64,000 nt of DNA from Ancylobacter dichloromethanicus (GCF_018390645.1 NZ_JAHBGC010000029.1:1-64000), one strand, 5' to 3'. Positions 18,971 to 28,092 are shown, counted from the stretch's first letter. Notes: a model not told the origin generated them from the letters alone. Numbers and translations: made by a program.

Positions 18971-19792
18971 TCAGAACTCGACGTCGAGTTCCTCCATCTC
19001 GTCCGGCTCTTCCTGCGCCGCCGCCGTCCAGTCGCGCATCGCGGGGAGGGCGAGGACAGCCTTGCAATAGGCCCGGCTGTTGGGATCGAGCGGCACGTCA
19101 TAGGTGGTGAAGCGCGAGCACACCGGGGCGTACATCGCGTCCGCCATGGTCGGGTGGGGGCCGAACAGGTACGGCCCGCCATAGGTCTTCAGGCACTCGC
19201 TCCAGATGGCGACGATGCGCATGATGTCGCCCTGCGCGCCGGCCCACACCTTGAAACCGGGATGGTGGGCCTTGATGTTCATCGGCAGCGCCGAGCGCAG
19301 ATTGGCGAAGCCGGAATGCATCTCGCCGCAGATCGAGCGGCAATGCGCCCGCGCTGCGCGGTTCGTGGGCAGAAGCCCGGCTTCTGGCGCCAATTCGTGC
19401 AGGTATTCGGCAATGGCCAGCGTGTCCCAGATGCGCAGCCCCTCATGGTCGAGCCGCGGCACCAGGAAGGACGAGGACTGCAGCAGCAGCTCGGCCCGGA
19501 TCGAGGGATCGTCGGCCGAGACTCGCGCCTCGGCCATGTCGAGCCCGGCCAGCCGGCACAGCAGATAGCCGCGCAGCGACCAGGACGAATAGTTCTTGCT
19601 GCTGATCGTCAGCACCGCCGCCGGGCTGGCCGCTGGCGCCGGCCTCCCCGCGCCGGCCGCCGCGAGGCCCGCCCCCTTCGCCGCCGCCGCCGTCTTGGCC
19701 GGAGCTTTGGCCGGGGCCTTGGCCGGAGCCCTGGCCGGGGCCTTCCGGGAGCCGGGGGCGGGCGGGGCTTTCGGCGCGGTCGGTGCGGGCAT
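18971..19792 (-). CDS. Glutathione S-transferase family protein with Ala/Pro/Lys N-terminal tail
   Basis: 273 aa. Residues from about 58 onward are a GST: a thioredoxin-like N-domain starting LTISSKNYSSWSLRGYLLCRL with the catalytic Ser region, the FLVPRLDHEGLRIWDTLAIAEYL glutathione-site block (cis-Pro and WDTLAI), and an all-helical C-domain. The first roughly 57 residues are a low-complexity tail with repeated AKAP units (19685-19740), unusual for a GST and histone-H1-like in composition. AGGAAG precedes the ATG by 6 nt. The tail could be a flexible or nucleic-acid-binding extension, or a start too far upstream, but no good start exists after it. Confidence 0.85.
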   Translation of the reverse strand: MPAPTAPKAPPAPGSRKAPARAPAKAPAKAPAKTAAAAKGAGLAAAGAGRPAPAASPAAVLTISSKNYSSWSLRGYLLCRLAGLDMAEARVSADDPSIRAELLLQSSSFLVPRLDHEGLRIWDTLAIAEYLHELAPEAGLLPTNRAARAHCRSICGEMHSGFANLRSALPMNIKAHHPGFKVWAGAQGDIMRIVAIWSECLKTYGGPYLFGPHPTMADAMYAPVCSRFTTYDVPLDPNSRAYCKAVLALPAMRDWTAAAQEEPDEMEELDVEF

Positions 19793-20160
19793 GGCGGGCT
19801 TCCTGTGTCGGCGGGCGTCGATTGGAGGTCGCGCAGCGGGCAATCACTATTCGTGCCATCCCTGACCCGCCGATGACACCGGGCGCGATTTGCCGGGCGC
19901 CGAGCCCGCCCGCGGGAGGCCCGCGCAAGCTCCCGCCGGCATCATACCCGGCAACCTCCTTGGCAGCGCCATTGCATCCGCTCTAGGATGCATCCGGCAG
20001 GCCTCCCGGCCATCGTCGATCTGTGCGCCCCGCACCGGTCGCCGGGCGAGGAGCCGTCTACCGGAGCGCGCATGACCTCTCGCCGACCGAGCTGCTGCCG
20101 GAAGACCCTTCGCTGGAACTCCCCTTGCCGCAAGGCCCGTTGCCGGAAGATCCCCCGCCG
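19793..20160. promoter_or_regulatory. Divergent gap between GST and phaZ
   Basis: 368 bp with no supportable gene. It must carry promoters for both neighbours. TTGGCA (19959-19964) followed 17 bp later by CTAGGA is a weak candidate for the phaZ side, and GGATGCATCC (19987-19996) is a perfect 10-bp palindrome just after it. The phaZ frame is open from 20023, but that part (Leu/Pro/Glu-rich) does not belong to the family. Confidence 0.35.
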
Positions 20161-21378
20161 ATGATCTATGCCGCCTATCAGGCCCAGTCCGACCTGTTCG
20201 ACCCGATCCGGCTGGCCGCGCGGCTGTCGCGCCAGATGCTCGGCACCATGGGCGGCCTTGGCGACAACCCGCTGCTGCGCAACCTCACCGCCGCCTGCGA
20301 GATGATCGAGCGCGCCGGCCTCAGCCATCGGCGCCCGCCCTTCGACATCGGCACCGTGAGCGTGGGCAATCGCGAGGTCGCGGTGCGCGAGGAGGTGGCG
20401 CTGTCGCTGCCCTTCGGCTCGCTGCTGCATTTCGCCAAGGATGTCGACCAGCCGCAGCCGCGCCTGCTGGTGGTCGCCCCGCTGTCCGGCCATTTCGCCA
20501 CCCTGCTCTTGGACACGGTGAAGACCCTGCTGCCGGAGAACGACGTCTACGTCACCGACTGGCACAATGCCCGCGACGTGCCGCTTTCCGCCGGCGGCTT
20601 CGGCTTCGACGATTATGTCGGCCATGTCATCCGCTTCCTGGAGGAGATCGGGCCGGGCGGCCATGTGCTCGCCGTCTGCCAGCCCTGCGTGCAGGTGCTC
20701 GCCGCCGGCGCGGTGATGGCGCAGGAGAACAACCCCGCCCAGCCGCTCTCGATGACGCTGATGGCCGGGCCGGTCGACACCCGCATCAACCCGACCAAGG
20801 TCAACGAGCTCGCCACCTCGAAGCCGATCGAGTGGTTCGAGCAGAACCTCATCGCCACCGTGCCGCCGGGTTTTCCCGGCGCGGGGCGGCGGGTCTATCC
20901 CGGCTTCATCCAGGTGAGCGCCTTCATGGCGATGAATCTCGAACGCCACGTCAAGGCGCATGTCCAGCTGTTCGAGAACCTCGCCATGGGCGAGCACGAG
21001 AAGGCGCAGAGCTCCAAGACCTTCTATGACGAGTATTTCGCCGTGCTCGACCTCGCCGCCGAGTTCTATCTGGAAACCATCGCCAAGGTGTTCCAGCAGC
21101 ACGATCTGCCGCGCGGGGTGCTGACCTATCGCGGCGGCAGCGTCGATTTCCGCGCCATCCGCCGCACCGCGCTGCTCACCGTGGAGGGCGAGCGCGACGA
21201 CATCTGCGCGGTCGGCCAGACGGTGGCGGCGCAGGACATCTGCTCCAGCCTGCGCCCGCATCTGCGCCGCCACCACATGCAGGCCGGGGTCGGCCATTAC
21301 GGCGTGTTCTCGGGCCGCCGCTGGAAGGGCCAGGTCTACCCGCTGGTGCGCAACCACATCCTCGCCGCCGACGCGTGA
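20161..21378 (+). CDS. phaZ: Intracellular polyhydroxybutyrate depolymerase
   Basis: 405 aa, the usual length for the intracellular PhaZ family (TIGR01849). It hydrolyses stored PHB granules. The catalytic triad is visible: Cys in AVCQPCVQVLAA (the lipase-box-like site uses Cys rather than Ser), Asp in VEGERDD and His in GVGHYGVF. The family start MIYAAYQAQSD matches the ATG at 20161; GGAAGAT lies about 10 nt upstream. It implies a PHB-storing host. No phaABC genes are in this window. Confidence 0.95.
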   Translation: MIYAAYQAQSDLFDPIRLAARLSRQMLGTMGGLGDNPLLRNLTAACEMIERAGLSHRRPPFDIGTVSVGNREVAVREEVALSLPFGSLLHFAKDVDQPQPRLLVVAPLSGHFATLLLDTVKTLLPENDVYVTDWHNARDVPLSAGGFGFDDYVGHVIRFLEEIGPGGHVLAVCQPCVQVLAAGAVMAQENNPAQPLSMTLMAGPVDTRINPTKVNELATSKPIEWFEQNLIATVPPGFPGAGRRVYPGFIQVSAFMAMNLERHVKAHVQLFENLAMGEHEKAQSSKTFYDEYFAVLDLAAEFYLETIAKVFQQHDLPRGVLTYRGGSVDFRAIRRTALLTVEGERDDICAVGQTVAAQDICSSLRPHLRRHHMQAGVGHYGVFSGRRWKGQVYPLVRNHILAADA

Positions 21379-21393
21379 GGGAGCGATGCTGTC

Positions 21394-21423
21394 ATCCCGG
21401 ACGGCCGTAGGCCGGTCCGGGAT
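21394..21423. terminator. Perfect hairpin after phaZ
   Basis: ATCCCGGAC-GGCC / GGCC-GTCCGGGAT form a near-perfect stem around GTA, 16 nt after the phaZ stop. There is no T tract, so it may be a REP-like palindrome (it shares CCGGAC/GTCCGG arms with family A) rather than an intrinsic terminator. Confidence 0.5.
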
Positions 21424-21610
21424 CGCGCGCTGTGCCACCCGCCCCGGTCCACTCCCCGATCCCGACTCTCGCCGAGGCTCGGCCGGGATGGCACTCCGCC
21501 CCGCTCCCCCACCCCCGTCACGCCCCCGTCACCATTGACGCGGCAGGCTGCCGGGCCCCATGGTGCGGCCGCATTTGAATCCCCTCGGCACCAAAGGAGT
21601 GTCCCCGAGA

Positions 21611-23038
21611 ATGTCAGTCTGGCCGGTCTACGGAAAAATCGACGGTCCCATCGTGATGATCGGCTTCGGCTCGATCGGTCGCGGTACCCTGCCGCTGCTG
21701 GAGCGGCATTTCGATTTCGACAAGGAACGGCTGACCGTCATCGACCCGGTGGACGACAACCGCGCCCTGCTGGACGAGCGCGGCATCCGCTTCCTGCAGC
21801 AGGCGATCACCCGGGAGAACTACCGCGAGGTGCTGACCCCCCTGCTCACCGGCGGCGGGCGCGGCTTCGTCATCAACCTCTCGGTCGACACCGGCTCGGT
21901 CGACATCATGACGCTCGCCCGCGACTGCGGCGCGCTCTACATCGACACCGTCGTCGAGCCCTGGCTCGGCTTCTATTTCGACAAGGACGCCACCGCCGCC
22001 AGCCGCTCCAACTACGCGCTGCGCGAATCCATGCTCAAGGCCAAGCGCGCCAACCCCGGCGGGCCGACCGCGGTCTCCTGCTGCGGCGCCAATCCCGGCA
22101 TGGTGTCGTGGTTCGTCAAGCAGGCGCTGGTCGATATCGCCACCGATACCGGCCTCGCCTTCGAGGAACCGACCAGCCGCGAGGGCTGGGCGGCGCTGAT
22201 GAGCCAGGTGGGCGTGAAGGGCATCCACATCGCCGAGCGCGACACCCAGCGCGCCCGCGACCCGCGCCCGTTCGGCACCTTCGTCAACACCTGGTCGGTC
22301 GAGGGCTTCGTCTCCGAGGGGCTGCAGCCTTCCGAACTCGGCTGGGGCACCCATGAAAAATGGATGCCGTCCAACGCCCACACCCATAATTTCGGCTCCG
22401 GCGCGGCGATCTACCTGATGCAGGCCGGCGCCGCCACCAAGGTGCGCACCTGGTGCCCGAGCCTCGGCCCGCAGCACGGCTTCCTCGTCACCCATAACGA
22501 GTCGATCTCGATCGCCGACTATTTCACCGTGCGCAACGGCGCCCAGGTCGCCTACCGCCCGACCTGCCACTACGCCTATCACCCCTGTAACGACGCGCTG
22601 GTCTCCTGGCACGAGACCTTCGGCCATGAGGGCCAGTTCTCCGGCGACTGGGCCATTCTCGACGAGCACGAGGTGGTGGACGGGCGCGACGAGCTCGGCG
22701 TGCTGCTCTTCGGCCACGCCAGGAACGCCTATTGGTACGGCTCCCAGCTCACCATCGAGGAGACCCGCCAGCTCGCGCCCTACCAGAACGCGACCGGTCT
22801 TCAGGTCACCTCCGCCGTGCTCGCGGGCATGGTGTGGGCGCTGGAGAACCCGGAGGCCGGCATCGTCGAGACCGACGAGATGGACTATCGCCGCTGCCTG
22901 GAGATCCAGAAGCCCTATCTCGGCACGGTGAAGGGCTACTACACCGACTGGACCCCGCTGGACGGCCGCCCCGGCCTGTTCCCCGAGGACATCGACACCT
23001 CGGACCCCTGGCAGTTCCGCAACATCCTGGTGCGGTGA
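21611..23038 (+). CDS. hss: Homospermidine synthase
   Basis: 475 aa. It uses NAD to join putrescine units into sym-homospermidine, the typical polyamine of many Rhizobiales. The Rossmann motif GFGSIGRG is near residue 18, and the family blocks WNTRG-like NPGMVSWF and the C-terminal EMDYRRCLEIQKPYLG are present. The start MSVWPVYGKIDG is family-typical; AAAGGAG lies upstream at a slightly long spacing. Base composition is ordinary. It ends 4 nt from the convergent gene at 23043. Confidence 0.97.
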   Translation: MSVWPVYGKIDGPIVMIGFGSIGRGTLPLLERHFDFDKERLTVIDPVDDNRALLDERGIRFLQQAITRENYREVLTPLLTGGGRGFVINLSVDTGSVDIMTLARDCGALYIDTVVEPWLGFYFDKDATAASRSNYALRESMLKAKRANPGGPTAVSCCGANPGMVSWFVKQALVDIATDTGLAFEEPTSREGWAALMSQVGVKGIHIAERDTQRARDPRPFGTFVNTWSVEGFVSEGLQPSELGWGTHEKWMPSNAHTHNFGSGAAIYLMQAGAATKVRTWCPSLGPQHGFLVTHNESISIADYFTVRNGAQVAYRPTCHYAYHPCNDALVSWHETFGHEGQFSGDWAILDEHEVVDGRDELGVLLFGHARNAYWYGSQLTIEETRQLAPYQNATGLQVTSAVLAGMVWALENPEAGIVETDEMDYRRCLEIQKPYLGTVKGYYTDWTPLDGRPGLFPEDIDTSDPWQFRNILVR

Positions 23039-23042
23039 ACGG

Positions 23043-23666
23043 TCAGACGTCGCGAAGGCGGAAGACGAAGAAGTAAAGCAGCACCGTGTTGGTGCAGACT
23101 CCTACGATGGCAGCAACGGCATAGCTGCCCGGGTGAAAGCCCGGGCTTTGCCGTTGCGACTTGAAGGTGAGCAGCGCCACCGCTGAAAGCGAATAGATTG
23201 CGGCCGACGCAATGCGCGTAGCGGCGTCATCGCCATTGGTGAACCGGCCGGCCAGCGAGTGGATGCCGGGAATCCAGCCCAGCGTCATCAACAGGTGGTC
23301 GGCGACCAGCGCCACCAGCGAGAACGTCCACAAAAAGACGAAGAAGGTTCCCCACTGGTCAACCCGGCTGGCGCCATAGGCCGTATCACGGCAGATCACC
23401 AGACCCACGGTCTGCACCAGCATGATGGCGCCGATAACGCCAACGACAAGTCCGATATTCAGCGCCGCCACCTCGAAGAGTTCACCACGCGTGCCCACAA
23501 TGCTGCGCGCGATGAAGAACAATATGCTGGAGACGATAAGGGCCGCGACGTTGTTTTCCATGCTCGCCGCCGTCTCGGGAATCTTTTCCGGAGGGATCTG
23601 CGACGAGATCAACATCTTCTTGTAGGCGGCGAAGGTATCGCTGAGGTACTTGGTGGGGCTATCCAT
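23043..23666 (-). CDS. Membrane protein of unknown function, five TM segments
   Basis: 207 aa. Five hydrophobic segments are visible (about 40-58, 66-90, 100-128, 145-162 and 178-200), with a soluble N-terminal 35 residues (MDSPTKYLSDTFAAYKKM). I recognise no family. GGTGGAG precedes the ATG. It lies 9 nt downstream of the secreted protein gene on the same strand, so the two are probably co-transcribed. Base composition is lower than the neighbours: 35 of 60 bases at 23521-23580 are G or C. That and the lack of recognisable relatives suggest an accessory pair. Confidence 0.75.
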   Translation of the reverse strand: MDSPTKYLSDTFAAYKKMLISSQIPPEKIPETAASMENNVAALIVSSILFFIARSIVGTRGELFEVAALNIGLVVGVIGAIMLVQTVGLVICRDTAYGASRVDQWGTFFVFLWTFSLVALVADHLLMTLGWIPGIHSLAGRFTNGDDAATRIASAAIYSLSAVALLTFKSQRQSPGFHPGSYAVAAIVGVCTNTVLLYFFVFRLRDV

Positions 23667-23675
23667 CGCTCCACC

Positions 23676-24530
23676 TCACTGCGCCTCGGGGAGCCAATCG
23701 ATCGTCCAGCTGGGCTCGACATGAGGCCGGCGGCCCGAGGCCTCGCGCAGGTCGAGATCATTGAGCCAGAGCCGTGACCGTGCGCCCGGCTGGCCCGCAA
23801 CAACGAAATGGATGCAGGACGGCGTGCCGCCCTCGTACTGCCGCATCTGGGTTTCGATGTGGGCATAGCGCGTGTACTTCTGCAGCGCCGCGTCCACCCT
23901 GTCGTCCGGATCGAACTTGCCGTCGGCAATCGCGCGGCGCACCAGTCGCATGTCCCGAAGCACGACCTTGGCATCGATGAAGCGGTCTTCGAACAGGAAC
24001 TGCTGACGATTGCCGCTGCTCACATCGTCGGTGCGCCGACAGCTGCGGCCTGGCCCTGGATAGTTGCGATGGAATCCGATCAGCACCGGCGGCTGGTCGC
24101 GCGGCGCCATGTGGAAGCGGATATAATCGGCCACGTCGACCGTGGTGCCGAAACCCGAGAAATCGCTCGAAATCGGAAGCAGCGCACGTATGAAGGGCAC
24201 GATGCCGCATTCGGCAAAGCCCGGCCGAATGATCCGCACCCGAGTGGCGCGGTAATCATCCTTGGTCCGCATATTCGCGAACTTGATCGCCATCGCACCG
24301 GAGTCGGCGCTCGGAAAGAGATAGGCGAACCGCTTGCGGCCGGAGGAAAGGCGCACCTTGCGGCTGGCACGCAGCTCGCTCCAGCTTCCGCCCTCCTCGA
24401 CCAGCAGCGCCGGCCGGCCGGCCAGCCTCGCCGCCACGGCCTCGGGCACCGGGCAGGCGGAAGCGGCGATCGCCTCCCCCGCCAGAAGGCACACGAATGC
24501 ACTCAGAAGCCACCGCATCCCGCCGGTCAT
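23676..24530 (-). CDS. Exported protein of unknown function
   Basis: 284 aa with a signal peptide (MRWLLSAFVCLLAGEAIAA, cleavage near residue 23) and five later Cys residues (for example SACP, FAECG, RSCRR, PSCIH), compatible with periplasmic disulfides. No catalytic motif or family is recognised. The start may be the first Met or Met5 (24518), which begins the signal directly. It is followed 9 nt later by the five-TM protein, and the two probably form a unit transcribed from the AT-rich gap at 24531-24631. The organisation suggests an exported protein with a dedicated membrane partner, but the function is unknown. Confidence 0.75.
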   Translation of the reverse strand: MTGGMRWLLSAFVCLLAGEAIAASACPVPEAVAARLAGRPALLVEEGGSWSELRASRKVRLSSGRKRFAYLFPSADSGAMAIKFANMRTKDDYRATRVRIIRPGFAECGIVPFIRALLPISSDFSGFGTTVDVADYIRFHMAPRDQPPVLIGFHRNYPGPGRSCRRTDDVSSGNRQQFLFEDRFIDAKVVLRDMRLVRRAIADGKFDPDDRVDAALQKYTRYAHIETQMRQYEGGTPSCIHFVVAGQPGARSRLWLNDLDLREASGRRPHVEPSWTIDWLPEAQ

Positions 24531-24631
24531 GCAACCCTCCCGCCATTATCAAAACGAGTAACACTACATTATACCTCTTTAAGTTGTACGACAAATCCTG
24601 GTTTCGCGCGGGCCGGCCGAGCTGGTTTCCC
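24531..24631 (-). promoter_or_regulatory. AT-rich promoter region of the exported/membrane pair
   Basis: 100 bp, visibly AT-richer than its surroundings (TTATCAAAACGAGTAACACTACATTATACC). On the minus strand TATAAT (24569-24574) occurs as an exact -10 hexamer; TTGTCG (24587-24592) upstream of it is too close for a standard -35 and TTGTAC overlaps it. The -10 assignment is reasonable, the -35 is not resolved. Confidence 0.4.
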
Positions 24632-25438
24632 TCACCCCTCCTCCCGTCCGATGGTGAGGCAGCGCCGGCGGGCCGCCTCCAGCCCCTGCGCGATGACATC
24701 GGACAGGCCGGCCGCGCGCAGCGCCCCCAGCCCGGCGGCGGTGGTGCCGGCATAGTCCACCATCTCCTCGACGAAATCCGCCGCCGGCCGCTCGCTCGTG
24801 GCCAGCATCGCGCCGGCGGCGTGGAACAGCTGGCCCACCGCCCGGCGCGCCACCTCCGGCGCCACGCCCTGCGCCTGCGCATAGTCCTGCACGCTCGCGG
24901 CGAAGGCGGCGACGAAGCCCGGCACCGGGCCGGTGATGGCGGTGAACACGTCGATCTGGCTCTCCGCCGGCACCTCGTCGGTGGTGCCGCAGGCGGCGAA
25001 CAGCGCCCGCACCGTCGCCCGGTCGGCCGCGCGGACGCCCGCCGCCGCGAACCAGGGCGAACAGGCCATGCCGATCGCCGCGGCGGGGCTGGACATCGCC
25101 CGCACCACCCGCGCCCCGCCGCTGACAGCGCCCAGTTCCTCGACCGTCACCCCCGCCATGACCGAGATCACCAGCCGCCCCGCCCCGGCCAAGCGCAGTT
25201 TCCGCCCTGCCGCCGGCGGCAGGGCGAGCAGCAGCGTGTCGCACCGCTCCGCCAGCAATCCGACATCGGCGGTCCAGTTCAGCCCAGCATGGCCGGCGAG
25301 CGCCGGCACCGGCCCGGAGCGATTGGCGACCCACATCCGCGCCGGCGCCACCGCCTCCGCCCGCAGCAGCGCCCCGGCGAGGGCGGCGCCGAGCTGGCCG
25401 CAGCCGACAAGGCCGAACGTTCCCGAGATTTTGTCCAT
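24632..25438 (-). CDS. Pyrroline-5-carboxylate reductase family protein (ProC-like)
   Basis: 268 aa. An N-terminal NADP Rossmann motif (GLVGCGQLGAALAGALL, with an NRSG second-strand end) and a C-terminal helical dimerisation domain identify the ProC family. The diagnostic C-terminal SPGGTT block is altered to DYAGTT, and the middle RAMSSPAAAIG replaces RxMPNxPAxV. It may be a paralogue acting on another cyclic imine rather than the housekeeping ProC. GGGAGGA precedes the ATG by 7 nt. It is divergent from hemH. Confidence 0.82.
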   Translation of the reverse strand: MDKISGTFGLVGCGQLGAALAGALLRAEAVAPARMWVANRSGPVPALAGHAGLNWTADVGLLAERCDTLLLALPPAAGRKLRLAGAGRLVISVMAGVTVEELGAVSGGARVVRAMSSPAAAIGMACSPWFAAAGVRAADRATVRALFAACGTTDEVPAESQIDVFTAITGPVPGFVAAFAASVQDYAQAQGVAPEVARRAVGQLFHAAGAMLATSERPAADFVEEMVDYAGTTAAGLGALRAAGLSDVIAQGLEAARRRCLTIGREEG

Positions 25439-25593
25439 GCCGTGTCCTCCCGCCCTGAACCTACGCCGGCGCGGGCGCGTACAACAGCCTGCGAGGCGGC
25501 GCGGGCGCGACATCGGCCCGGTTGGAAACCGCCGCCCGTCCCCCTATAAGCACGGCAGACGCTGCCGGCGGCGATCAGTTCGAGGGAGTGCCG

Positions 25594-26691
25594 ATGAACA
25601 AGCCTGTTGCCGTGGACGCGGCCCAAGTCGCCCTCACCCCCGCCCTTCGCCCCGGCCCCGATGGCGGGCTGCCCGCCGGCCACCCCCCCGTCGCTTATGG
25701 CAGGATCGGCGTGCTCATCGTCAATCTCGGCACGCCGGACGGCACCGACTACTGGTCGATGCGGCGCTACCTCAAGGAGTTCCTCTCCGACCGCCGGGTG
25801 ATCGAGGTCAACCGGGTGCTGTGGTGGTTCATCCTCAATGTCATCATCCTGTCCCGCCGGCCGCAGGCCAAGGGCCGCGACTACGCGACGATCTGGAACA
25901 AGGAGCGCGACGAGGGGCCGCTGCGCACCATCACCCGGGCGCAGTCGGAAAAGCTCGCCGCCGCGCTCGGCGTGCGCAGCGACCGGCTCGTCTTCGACTG
26001 GGCGATGCGCTACGGCAACCCCTCCGTCGCCTCCCGCATCGAGGCGCTGCAGCGCCAAGGCTGCGAGCGCCTGCTGCTGGTGCCGCTCTACCCGCAATAC
26101 GCCGCCGCCACCTCCGCCACCGTGTGCGACGCCGCCTTCGACGCGCTGAAGAAGATGCGCTGGCAGCCGGTGCTGCGGGTCGCCCCGCACTGGCCGGACG
26201 AGCCGGCCTATATCGAGGCGCTGGCCAATTCCATCACCTCGGAACTGGCCAAGCTGGACTGGGAGCCGGAGCTGGTGCTCGCCTCCTTCCACGGCATCCC
26301 GAAGGAGTATTTCGACAAGGGCGACCCCTATCACTGCTACTGCTACAAGACCACGCGGCTGGTGCGCGAGCGGCTCGGCTGGCCCGAGGACAGGCTGCGC
26401 CTCACCTTCCAGTCCCGCTTCGGCCGCGCCGAATGGCTGCAGCCCTACACCGACAAGACGGTGGAGGCGCTGGCGAAATCCGGCGTCAAGCGCCTCGCCG
26501 TGCTCACCCCCGGTTTTGTGGCCGATTGCCTGGAGACGCTGGAGGAAATCGCCGGCGAAAACGCCGAGATCTTCCACCACAATGGCGGCGAGAAGTTCCA
26601 CTTCATCCCCTGCCTCAACGACTCGCCCGACGGCATCAAGGTGCTGGAGGCGGTGGTGACGCGCGAGCTGAAGGGCTGGGCCGAGCTGTAG
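25594..26691 (+). CDS. hemH: Ferrochelatase
   Basis: 365 aa. It inserts ferrous iron into protoporphyrin IX, the last step of heme synthesis. The signature SFHGIPKEYFDKGDPYHCYC carries the catalytic His, and the C-terminal PGFVADCLETLEEI block with conserved Glu is intact. GAGGGAG lies 6 nt before the ATG at 25594; the open extension to 25522 lies in the divergent promoter region. The first 45 residues before VLIVNLGTPDG are longer than in E. coli HemH. Confidence 0.97.
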   Translation: MNKPVAVDAAQVALTPALRPGPDGGLPAGHPPVAYGRIGVLIVNLGTPDGTDYWSMRRYLKEFLSDRRVIEVNRVLWWFILNVIILSRRPQAKGRDYATIWNKERDEGPLRTITRAQSEKLAAALGVRSDRLVFDWAMRYGNPSVASRIEALQRQGCERLLLVPLYPQYAAATSATVCDAAFDALKKMRWQPVLRVAPHWPDEPAYIEALANSITSELAKLDWEPELVLASFHGIPKEYFDKGDPYHCYCYKTTRLVRERLGWPEDRLRLTFQSRFGRAEWLQPYTDKTVEALAKSGVKRLAVLTPGFVADCLETLEEIAGENAEIFHHNGGEKFHFIPCLNDSPDGIKVLEAVVTRELKGWAEL

Positions 26692-26707
26692 GGGGCACGC
26701 AGCCCTC

Positions 26708-26791
26708 CTCCCCGGGCTTGACCCGGGGACCCAGCCTCGTCGCCGACGCCATGGCTGAAATCGGGGTGCCCGGGTCAGGCCCGGGCATGAG
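26708..26791. repeat. Inverted repeat, family C (copy 2)
   Basis: CCCGGGCTTGACCCGGG (26711-26727) and CCCGGGTCAGGCCCGGG (26769-26785) are reverse complements with one mismatch, flanked by ACCCAG and GGGTGCC as in copy 1 at 15579-15660. It lies in the hemH/acetyltransferase gap. Confidence 0.7.
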
Positions 26792-26908
26792 GGGGAGGGA
26801 TGGCGGCGCCGGCCGCGCGCCCTGTCACCGCGCGAAACCGAACGTGTCTTGCCGGCCCGGTGACCATGGCCGATTGAGGGCCTCGCGATCTTCCACGGAG
26901 AGCCGGCC

Positions 26909-27532
26909 ATGTCCCGACCGCCCCGGTCCGAACCGACCCTTCCCGCCGCCGGCGACCTCCGCACCGAACGGCAGAAAATGCTGGCGGGCGAGCTCTACCA
27001 TGCCGGCGACCCGGACATTCAGGCCGCCGAGCGCGCCAATTTCGCCTGGCTGGCGCGGTTCAACGCCTCGCTCGCCCTCTCGCGCGCCGAGCGCCGCGCG
27101 CTGCTGGCGGAAGGGCTCGGCACGGTGGGCGAGCGCACCGGCATCCGCCCGCCCTTCCATTGCGACTATGGCGTCAACATCCATCTCGGCACCGGGGTGT
27201 TCCTCAATTTCGACTGCGTGATCCTCGACGTGGTGGCGGTGCATATCGGCGACGGCACCGAGATCGGCCCCGGCACCCACATCTACACCGCCGACCACCC
27301 GCGCGACCCGGAGGTGCGCCGCGCCGGGCTGGAATTCGGCCGTCCGGTCACCATCGGCCGCAATGTGTGGATCGGCGGCAAGGCCATCCTGCTGCCGGGC
27401 GTCACCATCGGCGACGACGCGGTGATCGGCGCCGGCGCCGTGGTCACAAAAGACGTGCCCGCCGGGGCGACCGCGGTGGGCAACCCGGCGCGGGTGCTTG
27501 GCCCCCGCCAAACCCGCGAACCCTCGCCCTAA
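26909..27532 (+). CDS. Maa/NodL-type sugar O-acetyltransferase
   Basis: 207 aa. An N-terminal Mac domain (TERQKMLAGELYHAGDPDIQ, about 18-70) is followed by a left-handed beta-helix of hexapeptide repeats (about 85-195). The active-site block is HIYTADHP and the C-terminal IGAGAVVTKDVPAG loop is typical. These acetyl-CoA-dependent trimers acetylate maltose, galactosides or Nod-factor-like sugars; the real acceptor cannot be told. CGGAG lies upstream. Its stop overlaps that of the convergent UPF0114 gene by 4 nt. Confidence 0.92.
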   Translation: MSRPPRSEPTLPAAGDLRTERQKMLAGELYHAGDPDIQAAERANFAWLARFNASLALSRAERRALLAEGLGTVGERTGIRPPFHCDYGVNIHLGTGVFLNFDCVILDVVAVHIGDGTEIGPGTHIYTADHPRDPEVRRAGLEFGRPVTIGRNVWIGGKAILLPGVTIGDDAVIGAGAVVTKDVPAGATAVGNPARVLGPRQTREPSP

Positions 27533-28092
27533 TCGTCCTTCGCCGTGCCGGCGAAACGGTCGGTGAAGGCGAGCACGGCATAGGCGGCGAGAAACAGCAC
27601 GCTCGCCGCCATCAACCAGCGCACCTGGGTCTCGCTCACATCGGTCTCCAGCCGCATCAGCGCCTTCAGGAGGGTGATGGCGGAGATCGCCATCAGCGAG
27701 GCGAACAGCTTGAGCTTCAGCCCGGAAAAGCTGATCCGCATCATCCAGGCCGGCGACTCCGGGGCGTGGCGGCGGTCGATCTGCTCGACGAAATTCTCGT
27801 AGCCGGACTGGATGATGATCACCATCAGCCCGCCCACCAGCACCAGGTCGATCAGGGTGAGCAGTTCCATGATCACCGCCGTCTCGCTCAGGCCGGGGAG
27901 CAGAATCGCGAAATGCCACAGCCGCAGCGCGAAGGCGACGACCAGCAGCAGCAGCCCGAGCGACAGGCCGAGAAACAGCGGCACCATCGCCCAGCGGCTG
28001 AGCAGCACCACGCGCACGATCTGCCGGCCGAGCCAGCGCGTCGTCTCGGGCGTCGTTGCCGGCGGGTCCCCGCGCGTCGGGTCTGCAACCAT
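27529..28092 (-). CDS. UPF0114 (YqhA-like) membrane protein
   Basis: 187 aa. Four membrane segments (about 35-60, 75-98, 125-150, 160-180) and the family block LTLIDLVLVGGLMVIII with the following SGYENFV place it in UPF0114/TIGR00645. The function of this family is not established. It converges with the acetyltransferase, sharing 4 nt. Confidence 0.9.
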   Translation of the reverse strand: MVADPTRGDPPATTPETTRWLGRQIVRVVLLSRWAMVPLFLGLSLGLLLLVVAFALRLWHFAILLPGLSETAVIMELLTLIDLVLVGGLMVIIIQSGYENFVEQIDRRHAPESPAWMMRISFSGLKLKLFASLMAISAITLLKALMRLETDVSETQVRWLMAASVLFLAAYAVLAFTDRFAGTAKDD

